This document shows positions 54,122 to 62,934 of a stretch of 64,000 nt of DNA, piece by piece. Position numbers and translations under genes: made by a program. The notes beneath the pieces are model-generated. The model worked only from the letters and a program-made list of their open reading frames with translations. It was not told where the DNA came from and ran no database searches. The DNA lies in assembly GCF_010894405.1 (NCBI RefSeq), contig NZ_JAAIYA010000001.1:552965-616964 (forward strand), written 5' to 3'. Position 1 is the stretch's first letter. Each line of letters begins with the position of its first letter. Source of the stretch: Pyxidicoccus caerfyrddinensis. GTDB lineage: Bacteria; Myxococcota; Myxococcia; Myxococcales; Myxococcaceae.

Positions 54122-54537
54122 CGCGAACCCTCCTCTGCATTCTCCGCCGTCTCTCCGAACCGGTCATTCCAGCCGATGCGCGGCCAGCCGCAGCTCCCGG
54201 CACCGCTGCTGTTGCACTTCTGGACCGCCGACACGTACGCGTCCTCGATGCTCGACGCGCCACACGACGCTCCGAGTGCCCGCGTGTGCCCGCCCGCCTT
54301 CCGGCTGAACGAGATGGAGCCGAAGCCGGGGCCGTCGCAAGAGACGTGGACCTGGCAGGCACGCCGCGTGCGCCGCTGGCACGACTTCAGCGCGGCGCGC
54401 TCTGCTGCTTCCTGTGTCGGCTGGTTGTAGCTGTAGCCGTACGTCATGTCGTCGGCCATGGCGACCGCGCTCGCGGCCAGCGCGGGGTTCGTTGCCACCA
54501 TCAGTGTCGCAATCACCAGGCTTCGTCGGGAGTTCAT
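54118..54537 (-). CDS. DUF4189-domain secreted protein
   Basis: A 139-residue exported protein starting at 54537. The signal peptide (SLVIATLMVATNPALAASAV) is followed by a domain with MTYGYSYNQPTQEAAERAAL, CQVHVSCDGPGF, CGASSIEDAYVSAV and CNSSGAG, the cysteine and Ala pattern of DUF4189. Its function is unknown; the family includes several secreted proteins of soil bacteria. The first gene of the two-gene cassette, with an identical copy at 63561. Confidence 0.75.
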   Translation of the reverse strand: MNSRRSLVIATLMVATNPALAASAVAMADDMTYGYSYNQPTQEAAERAALKSCQRRTRRACQVHVSCDGPGFGSISFSRKAGGHTRALGASCGASSIEDAYVSAVQKCNSSGAGSCGWPRIGWNDRFGETAENAEEGSR

Positions 54538-54627
54538 CGTGTCCTCTCCTCGTGTCTTGATTTCTACGCCCGAAGCCGAGGAAGGTTTTTCCGGTGATTC
54601 CTCGGGGACATTGGAGGACGCCGCATG

Positions 54628-55263
54628 TACTTGGGTAGGCGCCGCGCCGTCCTCGTGCCGGGCCCCCGTGGAGCGCGGCGCCATGGTGTCCCAGCCGGGA
54701 ATGCTCGCGCTGCTGCACGAGCTGAGAGGCCAGCATCCCCACTATTCCGATGCGCCGCACGTGCTGCAGGATGCGCTGAAGGTGCACATGTTCGGCAAGG
54801 GGCCCGTCGTTGTCGTCCATCCCGGCACGGGCCACTAGCTGCACTTGGCGTACAGCGAGCCGGGCGGCCTCAACCGGCTGCGCAAGGATCCGCCGGAGCT
54901 GCGCCGGCGCCTGCTGTCCACGCTGCCGGAGGAGTTGCGGCCCAATGTGGAGCGCAAGCTGGACGAGCGGACCGAGTGGCAGGTGCTGAAGATCCTCGTC
55001 GACCGCGTGCGCCGCTGGCACGCGCCCGGCGTGCTCTTCCTAGGGGACGCCGTGCACACCATGTCTCCGTCGGGCGGGCAGGGGCTGAACCTCGCCGCCC
55101 GGGACACGTTCGTCGCCGCCAACCACCTGCTGGGCGCCGTGATGATGCTCACGGTCAGAAAGATGCAGGGCACAGGTGGCGCGCCGGCCGCCGAGCTGCG
55201 CTACATCACGCTGCTCGCGCAGCCCGGCTCAAGTCAGGACCTTCGGCCTCCGAGAGACCGGTG
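54628..55263 (+). pseudogene. FAD-dependent monooxygenase remnant
   Basis: The plus strand reads MVSQPGMLALLHELRGQHPH, KGPVVVVHPGTGH, then an in-frame TAG at 54836-54838, then in the same frame LAYSEPGGLNRLRKDPPELR, and VLFLGDAVHTMSPSGGQGLN with LAARDTFVAANHLLGAVMML. The GDAVHTMSPSGGQG block is the second FAD-binding motif of PHBH/UbiH-type monooxygenases. The N-terminal GxGxxG part and the C-terminus are missing, so the gene is dead (stop codon and truncations). It lies between the first repeat copy and the TIR gene, whose 3' end overlaps it on the other strand. Confidence 0.7.
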
Positions 55264-56541
55264 AGACCGAGATTGCCGGTGCCCCGTTCGCTCGCCGGCC
55301 CTGGAGAGCCAGTCGAGCAACCGGAAGAGGAGTTCCCGGTTGTCGGCGTGCTTCCAGAACGCACCGTGCTTCCCGACGATCTCCCAGGTCCCCAGCGCAA
55401 GAACGCAACCCCTTCCACAGAGCCCCGCGGGGGCCTCGACCCCCACTGGCAGCCAGCCGGCATTGCGATTGAGGTCAAATGATTGGCCCCCCGGCTGCGT
55501 CAGGGTGCCCTGCTCGTATTTCACGCTGTCGTGCTTCGGCCGGCAGACGATGTTGTTGCCCACGCGCAGCCACTCAGTTCCGCCAGGGTCCACCCGCAAC
55601 GTCTGCACATTCGCAAGCCAGAGCTTCTTCAGATCCTCGGTCAGGAAGTGCCGCTCGGCTCTGCCAGGGGCGAAGTCCACGCGGGCTCCGTAGGGCTTCG
55701 TGGCGTCCGTGTTCTGGGGACCGACGATGTCCGTTTCTAGGTGGATGCCGAAGTGCACCGCCAGCTCACCCAGATTTCCACCGTGGTGACGGTCCCCCAG
55801 CTCGTACCCCAGCATCAGCAGCCGCCCCCCTCCGTGGACCCAGCGCACGAGGGCGGTAATCGTTCTCGGGTCCATCTGGCTGCGCCAGGGCGCGCCGAGA
55901 ATGAGGCCGGACAGCTCGTGCAGTCTCGCCGAGAGGAGGTCTGCATGCCGGCGGAGGGGTTTGATCGGCCAACGGCCGCGGAGCTTCGGTGGCAGTGAAT
56001 CGGGGAACTCGAAAGGCGAGCACTGGGTTCGGTCCCACTGGTCCTGCTGGTGGTTGAGGACAATGCCAATCCCGGCTGTGTGCTGGGCGGGCTGCTGCAC
56101 CAGTGCCTGCAGCATCTTCCTGGGGTCGAACCTCGGGGCAGCGGGGAGCCTCAGGCTCTCGGCCATATCCCGGATCAATCCGTCGAGATCCTCATGGGCG
56201 TTGTCCGAGCCGAGATCGACCCCCTGGAACATGTTCAGCGGAAGGGGCAGGTCTTCCAGGCGCAGCCCGTCGTGGCAGATGGGAATGACACGCGCCTTCC
56301 GGCTCCAGCCCGCTCCGCTCTCGAAGTTCACCCAGGACCGGGCGACGGAGCGCGGACTGCACAGGACCAGGACCACCCTGGCCTTCCTGAGCGCATGCTC
56401 GACGGCCGCGAGCCAGGGCAGCCCCTTGGTGAGCCCGGAGCTGACGAAGACCTTGGCGCCCGGAATCGTCCGCTCAAGCTGTTCCTTGAGGTTCCTGGCA
56501 ACGTGGGCTTCCTCCGCGATGTGGCTGACGAAGATGCTCAT
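55234..56541 (-). CDS. TIR-domain protein with GATase1/DUF4350-like C-terminus
   Basis: A 435-residue protein. Residues 1-130 are a TIR domain (SIFVSHIAEEAHVARNLKEQ, VFVSSGLTKGLPWL, VLCSPRSVARSWVNFESGAGW with Glu74 as the candidate NADase residue). After a linker, residues about 175-430 form a second domain with RHADLLSARLHELSGLILGA, ITALVRWVHGGGRLLMLGYELG, which resembles class I glutamine amidotransferase-like (ThuA/DUF4350) domains, where a Gly-rich turn follows a strand. A TIR effector with a ligand-like sensor is usual for bacterial defence genes. The stop overlaps the opposite pseudogene by 30 bases. Confidence 0.82.
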   Translation of the reverse strand: MSIFVSHIAEEAHVARNLKEQLERTIPGAKVFVSSGLTKGLPWLAAVEHALRKARVVLVLCSPRSVARSWVNFESGAGWSRKARVIPICHDGLRLEDLPLPLNMFQGVDLGSDNAHEDLDGLIRDMAESLRLPAAPRFDPRKMLQALVQQPAQHTAGIGIVLNHQQDQWDRTQCSPFEFPDSLPPKLRGRWPIKPLRRHADLLSARLHELSGLILGAPWRSQMDPRTITALVRWVHGGGRLLMLGYELGDRHHGGNLGELAVHFGIHLETDIVGPQNTDATKPYGARVDFAPGRAERHFLTEDLKKLWLANVQTLRVDPGGTEWLRVGNNIVCRPKHDSVKYEQGTLTQPGGQSFDLNRNAGWLPVGVEAPAGLCGRGCVLALGTWEIVGKHGAFWKHADNRELLFRLLDWLSRAGERTGHRQSRSHRSLGGRRS

Positions 56542-56651
56542 GCGCCCCTCCCGGCGTGCGCCGTGGCCTCAAGAGAGCAAGTCTCTCACGAATCCGCGCC
56601 CCGCCGGGCACCACCTGGGGGAGGCGGTGCCCGCGTGCATGTGCCGTGACT

Positions 56652-56924
56652 TCAGGCGGGCCGCTCGGGCCGTCCGTCCGGGTAGCGGGGGAAGCGTCCC
56701 GCGTCACAAGGGTGCACTGGCTCGTCATCCTGCCACAGCCAGCCGCCGAAGCCCGTGCGCTGGTACTCCGCGAACGTCTGGAGGCTCTCCTCCACGGACG
56801 TCATCACGAACGGGCCGTGCTGCACGACGGGCTCGTTGATGGGCCGGCCTTGCAGGAGCAGCAGCTCCGTCTCCTCGGAACCATTCACCAGCTTCGCGTC
56901 GGCACCTGCGCTGTTCGAGAACCT
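56652..56924 (-). pseudogene. Pirin-family C-terminal remnant
   Basis: The minus strand from about 56924 reads ELLLLQGRPINEPVVQHGPF then VMTSVEESLQTFAEYQRTGF and GGWLW, ending at 56652. This is the conserved C-terminus of pirin (EPVVxHGPFVM and xxAxxDYQxGxFG). The N-terminal cupin (about 200 residues with the iron ligands) is missing, so the gene is a fragment. It stands in the low-information stretch before the DUF4062 gene. Confidence 0.7.
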
Positions 56925-57364
56925 CAAGTCCATTACCGCTGCCATGGAGACTCTGCGCGTGAACTGCGTGAGGGGCATTACCGCGAACAAGGAGCGGCTC
57001 GATCAGCAGGTCGACTGCTTCATGCCGCTACGGGGCGCGTGGTGCGCTGGCGCTGGAGCGTTTGTCACGAGCGGAGGACGAAGGGTGTCCTGCCCTACGA
57101 GAGTGCGGATGGAAGCGTGGCGGAGCGGTCTCTCGAGAGGTACTCGGCTTGCGGGCAGTGCTGGGGCTTGACGCGGAGCGGCCGCCTCAGGGAGGGGCCT
57201 CAATGCGTCCCATACTCATACCCAGTACAGCGTTTTCACTCCCAAGGTGAATTCGTCCCGCTGGCACCTTGCCGTGTTTGCATACTCTCCCGAACGGAAG
57301 AATACGAAGTGCGGGAGAGCCACCGAACCGGGGCACGCAAAAGTATCCTGCCACCCCATCCCAT
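56925..57364. other. 440-bp stretch without a supported gene
   Basis: No frame with coding character, RBS or family resemblance was seen. Base composition falls from left to right toward the low-GC DUF4062 gene, so this may be the edge of a transferred block. Nothing further is claimed. Confidence 0.4.
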
Positions 57365-58453
57365 CTACACGCTCTCTTGAGTTTCGCACCTCGCCTTGTA
57401 ACGCTGCAGTCTGCCCTTGAGCTCCTCCCGCAGAGCAAGTGACCCTGACAACGAGTTCTCATAAAAAATTATGCGCTGAGCCAAAAAATCAAAGGGAGGG
57501 GTGGCCTGCTGTGCAATCAGCATTACTTCCTTTCCCATGACATCAGCCAAACCAATCTCATATGTAACATTTGGGTTAGCGGTCGAAAGATCCGCAACGA
57601 TTACGCCCGAACCAGTTATCCCTCTCCAGATATCGTTCGGAACAAACCGGCCCTCCATATTCTTTGCGATCTGAAACTCAAGACCAACTTCAGAGCATAC
57701 CTCCAAGATGATTCGCTCTACCGCTCCCGACCACTTCTCCGAATATGGCATGATGACAAAGCACTTCTTGACCTCTACAAACGCAGCAGGCGGCCCCAGA
57801 AACTCCGCTGGGAGCCCACGGCTTGGTCGAACTACCGAGGAAGCTGAGACGGCACTCGACTGACGTAACACATCCGCAACAGACTGCCGAAGAACAGATA
57901 ATTCAGCACGAAGCGTCTTGAATTCCTCCATCAAACCCGCCAATTCAAATGTTTGTCGATCCGATATCTTTGGCGGAGGCGGCGCAGCAGAGATACCTTC
58001 CACTTGATGTGAGTAGCGGGAGAGCGCAATGGCAACCTTGGCTGCAAGATCCTCTTGAGTCGTAAAGAAGCCGACAATATGCTGCGCCAAGAGACGCTGG
58101 CGAAAGGCTTTTATCCGTGTGGGATCGGGATCGAGATACCCTACAGGCCAGGGGTGCTCCTCATCGAGGAGAAAACAAAATGTCGGCTTTCCCGCCTCGA
58201 TACTTTTCTCATACTCGCGCTCAACCAAGCTCTTACGGCTCTCGGGTGGCACATAGCCTAGCCGCCACGCAACGAGAACGACGACAATGTCCGAAGTTTC
58301 TATTGCGTCGAAAGAAGCCTCTAGTGGAGTTTGGTCGGCCGCACCGAGATCCTCCAAGGAAACTAGCTCGAGAGCGAATCTTCGCAGCGTCGAGACGACG
58401 GCCTCTCGGTACTCCCGGAGGTCAGAATAGGTAGAACTAATGAAGACTCGCAT
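57365..58453 (-). CDS. DUF4062 protein with nucleoside 2-deoxyribosyltransferase-like domain
   Basis: A 362-residue protein from MRVFISSTYSDLREYREAV (start 58453; ATGs at 58465 and 58561 are alternatives, and no ribosome site is decisive). Residues 1-95 are DUF4062, a TIR-like fold found at the N-terminus of defence and signalling NTPases. A short coiled coil follows at about 175-200 (FKTLRAELSVLRQSVADVLR). Residues 230-350 (CFVIMPYSEKW, IVADLSTANPNVTYEIGLAD) match the nucleoside 2-deoxyribosyltransferase-like domain of bacterial NAD-cleaving effectors, with Glu299 in YEIG as the candidate catalytic residue. Codon use is much less GC-biased than all other genes in the window. A sensor-effector in immunity is plausible. 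Confidence 0.8.
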   Translation of the reverse strand: MRVFISSTYSDLREYREAVVSTLRRFALELVSLEDLGAADQTPLEASFDAIETSDIVVVLVAWRLGYVPPESRKSLVEREYEKSIEAGKPTFCFLLDEEHPWPVGYLDPDPTRIKAFRQRLLAQHIVGFFTTQEDLAAKVAIALSRYSHQVEGISAAPPPPKISDRQTFELAGLMEEFKTLRAELSVLRQSVADVLRQSSAVSASSVVRPSRGLPAEFLGPPAAFVEVKKCFVIMPYSEKWSGAVERIILEVCSEVGLEFQIAKNMEGRFVPNDIWRGITGSGVIVADLSTANPNVTYEIGLADVMGKEVMLIAQQATPPFDFLAQRIIFYENSLSGSLALREELKGRLQRYKARCETQESV

Positions 58454-58565
58454 TCGTCCAGGCATATGGTGCTGATGCTCACTAACCCAGCGTCTTTGTT
58501 GATCTTCTTTACCAGCAAGGCCCCCTTCAGCGGTATGAGCACAGCGCCTTGATTCATTCATCTTA

Positions 58566-58997
58566 GCCTGAAAGCTCGCTTCATTGGAAGGAACTCCCGT
58601 AGGCCTCAAGACGCATTGGAGAAACAGGAGCCGCCTTGCGAACATAGGGGCAAGCAGAAAAGGTGGCCCGGAAGTCCACGCCCTGCTGCCCTCCCGCCTG
58701 GATGGGGCCACCTGGGCCGGCGTGTGCCCAAAGGGGCTGCAACCGGCCTGGCGCACCGCCCTTGGGCACCCGTCAGCTGTGACGGACCAGGGTAATGGAT
58801 CGCAGAACCCGCACATCCGCAACCTGGAGGAGGAACTACCGGACGCGGAGGCGGGTACGAAGGCTCTCGTTCAGACACAGTCCGCGAGTTCAAAACCCCA
58901 GGAGCCACACGTGGAGCATAGAACCTGGGCGAGGAGACACTGCCCGAGCTGACACCGGACCCGCTCCAGCACGTCTACGTTCCCCGCGACAGAGCTA
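58566..58997. other. 430-bp stretch without a supported gene
   Basis: Several frames are open on the plus strand (58584-58952), but the sequence has no ribosome site, low-complexity composition and no family resemblance, so I do not call it. It separates the low-GC DUF4062 block from the GC-rich flank. Confidence 0.4.
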
Positions 58998-59729
58998 CTA
59001 CCCGTTCAACCCTCCCAAGAGGATGAGCGCCAACCCGATGACGAAGAGCACGGCGCCGGCGACCGTCAGCTTGCTGCGCGGGGCGAAGACGGCCTGAGGA
59101 TTTTGTACGGCAAAGCAGGACTCCAGGGTGTCATGCGTCCGCGTGAGCCACACGGTGTTCCCGGTGACCCGCCGGGTCCGACCGACCGCGTGGACGATGG
59201 TGCCCGGCGCGACGACCACCTCGCGTGCTTCCGCGCTCCAGCCATCCATGTCCGAATGAAGAGACAGACCCAGCTGCTGGCACACGGCTTCCAACTCGGG
59301 GGTCGGTGCACCGTTCGCCCGCAGCGTCACGACATCCCGCTGAGCGGCGAGCAGCAGGTTGACCGCGAGGGAGTCCAGCATCGCCGTCGCACCCGAGCCG
59401 TCGGCGATGGCGAGCCCTCCCTCGCTGTGACGGATGTGATGATGGCTCTTGTTGCTATATGAGCTCTTATTGTTGGACTCGAATATATCGACCCGCCAGA
59501 TGGCCGCGGCGCGGGCGCCAGGGAGCGGGCCCACTCGACCCGAGGACACCGCCTGCCCCGTGACTCGGATGAGCTTCCCGTCGGAGGCTTCCGCAATCGG
59601 TATCAGCGGTGCCTCCGTCCACCACCGCTCGCGACGTCTCCAGACGACGGCCCCATACACACACAGGCCGCTGCCCACCACCGCGATGGCTCCAACGATC
59701 ATCAGGAATGGTGACATTTCAGGAGTCAT
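58998..59729 (-). CDS. Membrane protein with GIDE-like domain
   Basis: A 243-residue protein with membrane segments at both ends (MIVGAIAVVGSGLCVYGAVV and LTVAGAVLFVIGLALILLGG). Between them KLIRVTGQAVSSGRVGPLPG, GARAAAIWRVDIFE and GATAMLDSLAVNLLL resemble the GIDE domain of eukaryotic mitochondrial E3 ligases (MULAN) and their bacterial relatives, where the pattern is VxGxVxxxxxxLxxPxxGxxCVYYRxxVEE. No RING domain is present. The start is uncertain (59729 or 59717). Function of bacterial forms is unknown. Confidence 0.6.
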   Translation of the reverse strand: MTPEMSPFLMIVGAIAVVGSGLCVYGAVVWRRRERWWTEAPLIPIAEASDGKLIRVTGQAVSSGRVGPLPGARAAAIWRVDIFESNNKSSYSNKSHHHIRHSEGGLAIADGSGATAMLDSLAVNLLLAAQRDVVTLRANGAPTPELEAVCQQLGLSLHSDMDGWSAEAREVVVAPGTIVHAVGRTRRVTGNTVWLTRTHDTLESCFAVQNPQAVFAPRSKLTVAGAVLFVIGLALILLGGLNG

Positions 59730-59937
59730 ACACGGGCCGCAGGCCAGGCGCGAACCCATGGGCACGGCGAAGTCGACCCAGAGGGGTGAGACGCCGGAGC
59801 CCGCCGGGGAGTTCCAGGTGTCGTTATTTCTTTTGCATCGTCGATTGCATCTGCATCCCGATAGACCTTCGAGAAATCCCGTTCGTTGACGGTGGGCCGG
59901 CGAGGGTCTCTCGCCGGCTTCATCCAGGGGACACTTC

Positions 59938-61323
59938 GTGACGCTGTCGAGGAATGCTGTTTCGAGGACTCTCATGTTGGGCGCTCTGACCTTGTTCGCG
60001 GCCTGTGCCGCCGAGCCCGAGCCCACCCAGGTCATTGCCTCGCACGAGCAAGGTGCGCTGGCGCTGCTCATCGAGCGGGAAGGCGGCGAAGGGCTCTTCG
60101 TCGCGGGTGCGGCCGAGCGCTTCAAGGTCACCGCCGCCGGCGAGGTCTTCAAGTCGGTGCGCTGGAGCGCCACCGCCGGCGCCGTCGACGCCGCCGCGGA
60201 GCGCGTCACCTGGACGCTGCCCTCGAATGGGTTGGCTTCCTTGTCCGTCTCGGTCGAGACGGAGTCGGGAAGGAAGGCAGATGGCGAGTTCCACTTCAAC
60301 GTGGTGCCCGCTTCGGCCACCGCCGCGAATACCGCCATCGAGGCGAGCCCGGATGTGACGGGCGGCTTCTGCGAGCTCACCTTCGACAGCGCTGGCAGGG
60401 GGCACATCGTCTACTTCAACGATACACACCGCGGCCTGTGGTACGGGCTGTGGGATGGCACGTCGTGGACGACGGAGCAGGTGGACGGCCCCGGCTTCAA
60501 CAACGATGGGCAGTTCACCTACAACCCTGTCCTCACTGTCGACCCGGCGACCGGCACGCCGCACGTCGCCTACCTCAAGGGCGACGGCGATCCGGATCGC
60601 GGGGGAGAGACCCTGCGCGTCGCCTACGCCACGCGCGTCAACGGCGCCTGGGTTCGTGAGCTCGTCGACCCGGCGAACCGCAGCGACTCCGTCCGCCTGT
60701 CCATCGCGCTCCATCCCACCCAGGGCCTGCAGCCGGTCATCGTCTACAGCGACCTCTCCTCGGGCGTGCGGGTCGCGACCCGGACGGGAAGCAATGCGTG
60801 GAGCACTCCGCAGCTCGCCCCGGGCGTGGTGACGAGCGAGGCGGTCTTCGACGCGGCGGGAACGCTGTACGTGGTCAACAAGGGCGTCCTGAACGCCATC
60901 AAGGGCACGGCCGTGGAGACCTGGTCCCTGGGCGGACTCTCCGCCTCCACGGGCTGGTTCTCGCTGGCCCTGATTCCGAACCAGCACCTGCTGCTGCTGC
61001 CCAACGGGGCGACGACCAATGGCGCGTGGGTCGGCTTCTACGACGTGGCGCTCGGTACGCCCCTGGCCACCAGCACCTCGCGCACCTCCCAGGGCGACTT
61101 CGTGAACCACTCCAATGACCTGGCGTACGGTGGAGGCAAGCCCTTCTTCGCCCAGCGCCACGGGACGACGCTGGAGCTCGTCACCACGGATGCACGGGGC
61201 TTCTGGACGTTCACCCAGCTGGGCACGATTCAGGACGGAACGCGGCCCAGCATCGCCATCCGTCCCACGGACGGAACGCCGCATGTCTGCTACCAGCGGG
61301 ACGGCAAGGTGACGTTCCAGTAG
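59938..61323 (+). CDS. Large lipoprotein, beta-propeller-like
   Basis: A 461-residue lipoprotein starting at GTG 59938, which has AGGGGAC 8 bp upstream. The signal peptide (TLMLGALTLFAAC) ends in a lipobox at Cys23. The body has repeats such as VYFNDTHRGLWYGLWDGTSW, HVAYLKGDGDP, VAYATRVNGAWVRELVDP, SGVRVATRTGSNAWSTPQLA, typical of YD/BNR-like or sialidase-like propellers of secreted myxobacterial proteins. An N-terminal Ig-like segment (EVFKSVRWSATAGAVDAAAE) precedes it. No catalytic residues recognised. Confidence 0.72.
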   Translation: MTLSRNAVSRTLMLGALTLFAACAAEPEPTQVIASHEQGALALLIEREGGEGLFVAGAAERFKVTAAGEVFKSVRWSATAGAVDAAAERVTWTLPSNGLASLSVSVETESGRKADGEFHFNVVPASATAANTAIEASPDVTGGFCELTFDSAGRGHIVYFNDTHRGLWYGLWDGTSWTTEQVDGPGFNNDGQFTYNPVLTVDPATGTPHVAYLKGDGDPDRGGETLRVAYATRVNGAWVRELVDPANRSDSVRLSIALHPTQGLQPVIVYSDLSSGVRVATRTGSNAWSTPQLAPGVVTSEAVFDAAGTLYVVNKGVLNAIKGTAVETWSLGGLSASTGWFSLALIPNQHLLLLPNGATTNGAWVGFYDVALGTPLATSTSRTSQGDFVNHSNDLAYGGGKPFFAQRHGTTLELVTTDARGFWTFTQLGTIQDGTRPSIAIRPTDGTPHVCYQRDGKVTFQ

Positions 61324-61485
61324 CGCTCACAGCGACGGGCTCCAGCCCCGGCGACGCGGCTGGAGCCCGGCCACGGTGTTCGAAGAGGGAAAATCCCTTC
61401 CGAAATGACCATGTCACATGCTGCGTGGGTGATTCGTCCCAGGGGCGGACAGGACGTCCCTGCCCCGAAAAACGGAGCCACACCC

Positions 61486-61947
61486 ATGAAGGCCAGGATG
61501 AATCCCTTTGCCGCCGCGCCGGCCGTGATGAAGGAAATGCTCGACTTCGCAGGGAAGGTCCAGGGCAGCGGGCTCGAGGCGAGCCTGACGGAGTTGGTGA
61601 AGATCCGCGCCTCGCAGATCAACGGCTGCGCCTTCTGCATCCACATGCACGCCCTCGACGCCCGCAAGCACGGAGAAACCGAGGAGCGCATCTACCTGCT
61701 GTCTGCCTGGCGGGAGTCGCCCCTCTTCACCGACCGCGAGCGGGCGGCCCTGGGCTGGACCGAGGCCCTGACGCTCGTCTCCCAGACTCACGCGCCGGAT
61801 GCGGACTATGCTGCGATGAGGGCGCACTTCAGCGAGGAGGAGAGCGTGAAACTGACCCTGCTCATCGGGATGATCAACATCTGGAACCGGATCTCCATCG
61901 GCTTCCAGTCCATCCATCCGGTGTCCCCGCGCAGTGAAGCCGCCTGA
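61486..61947 (+). CDS. Carboxymuconolactone decarboxylase-family protein
   Basis: A 153-residue member of the carboxymuconolactone decarboxylase/AhpD fold. The start at 61486 has GGAG 8 bp upstream; an earlier frame start (61405) lacks a site. The core motif CAFCIHMHALDARKHG has the Cys-x2-Cys-x2-H peroxidase centre of AhpD-like proteins. In many actinobacteria and proteobacteria this family is encoded next to an ECF sigma factor of group 41; here the sigma gene overlaps by 14 bases. It is probably the regulatory partner or a detoxifying enzyme under that sigma factor. Confidence 0.88.
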   Translation: MKARMNPFAAAPAVMKEMLDFAGKVQGSGLEASLTELVKIRASQINGCAFCIHMHALDARKHGETEERIYLLSAWRESPLFTDRERAALGWTEALTLVSQTHAPDADYAAMRAHFSEEESVKLTLLIGMINIWNRISIGFQSIHPVSPRSEAA

Positions 61948-62815
61948 GGTGACTCCCGAGGACGCCTTCGACCCGCTCCGCCCGCGCCTGCTCCGCATCG
62001 CCTACCGGATGCTGGGCAGTGTCGCGGAGGCGGAGGACGTGGTGCAGGAGGCGTATCTGCGCTGGCACCAGACGGACCGCACCGTCGTGCGGGATGCCGA
62101 GGCCCTGCTCGTCCGCACGGTGTCGCGCCTGTGCCTCGACGTCCTGAAGTCCGCCCGCGTCCAGCGCGAGCAGTACGTGGGGACCTGGCTCCCAGAGCCC
62201 ATCGTCGAAGCGGTGGAGGGTGACGACTTGACGCTGACCCTGATGATGGCCCTGGAGCGCCTGTCCCCGTTGGAGCGGGCCGCGTTCCTGCTGCATGACG
62301 TGTTCGGCATGGACTTCGACGAGGTGGCGCGGGCCATCGACCGCGACCCCGCGGCCTGCCGCCAGCTCGCCAGCCGGGCGCGGAGCCACGTGCGCGAGGC
62401 CCGGCCCCGCTTCCCGGTGTCGGAAGGCAAGGGCCGCGAGCTGGCCGCGGCGTTCTTCACCGCGTCCCGGAGCGGCGACATGCATGCGCTCCAGGCGCTG
62501 CTCGCCCAGGACGTCGTCACGTACACCGACGGCGGAGGCAAGGTGAAGGCAGCCCCCAACCCCATCTACGGCGCGGACAAGGTCCTGCGCTTCTTCAACG
62601 GGCTTCGGGAGCGCTTCGGGCTGAACGCCTCGCGGCTCGTCTACGAGGGTCCCATCGACGGACTGCCGGCCATCGTGACCGTGGAACCGGATGGCGTGTT
62701 GCAGACCACCGCGTTCGCCTTCGAGGAGGACCGCATCGTCGCCATCTACGTCACGCGCAATCCCGACAAGCTCCAGGGCATCCGTCGGTTGGTGGGCGGG
62801 GACGTCATCAGCTGA
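61934..62815 (+). CDS. ECF sigma factor, ECF41 (SigJ) group
   Basis: A 293-residue extracytoplasmic-function sigma factor. Region 2 (LLRIAYRMLGSVAEAEDVVQ, EAYLRWHQTDRTVVRDAEAL) and region 4 (ALERLSPLERAAFLLHDVFG, DFDEVARAIDRDPAACRQLA) are complete. A C-terminal SnoaL-like extension (AAFFTASRSGDMHALQALLA, ... GLNASRLVYEGPIDGLPAIV) is the mark of ECF41, which uses it in place of an anti-sigma factor. The start is GTG 61934, overlapping the preceding gene's stop by 14 bases, so translation is coupled. It probably controls the carboxymuconolactone decarboxylase-family gene. Confidence 0.92.
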   Translation: MKPPEVTPEDAFDPLRPRLLRIAYRMLGSVAEAEDVVQEAYLRWHQTDRTVVRDAEALLVRTVSRLCLDVLKSARVQREQYVGTWLPEPIVEAVEGDDLTLTLMMALERLSPLERAAFLLHDVFGMDFDEVARAIDRDPAACRQLASRARSHVREARPRFPVSEGKGRELAAAFFTASRSGDMHALQALLAQDVVTYTDGGGKVKAAPNPIYGADKVLRFFNGLRERFGLNASRLVYEGPIDGLPAIVTVEPDGVLQTTAFAFEEDRIVAIYVTRNPDKLQGIRRLVGGDVIS

Positions 62816-62934
62816 AAAGCCCGTACGCGCATACCCGCCTTCGACCTCCGCGCATCCTCCGGACATGCTCTCCGGACGTCCCCCCGCAGCTTCGTCCCGC
62901 AGCAGCGGTCCCTGGCCAGCTCGGCGCGAGGTGC

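Larger units (their letters stand above)
53488..54557. repeat. Long direct repeat, copy 1 (two-gene cassette)
   Basis: At least 1,070 bp reappear at 62931-64000 with no difference visible by eye, at an offset of 9,443 bp and in the same orientation. The left edge is sharp: 53488 (TGCTCACGAAACGACC) is preceded by unrelated sequence in the other copy. The right end of copy 2 is beyond the window, so the repeat may be longer. It contains a secretin-N-like gene and a DUF4189 gene. Confidence 0.9.

Noticed and set aside
53453..54840. Search for transposase or integrase genes next to the duplicated cassette
   Set aside because: None is visible at either copy, and no inverted terminal repeats were seen at the left edges, so I do not call it an insertion sequence.
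58584..58952. Open plus-strand frame of 122 codons
   Set aside because: No RBS, low-complexity composition and no recognisable motif; left as unassigned.
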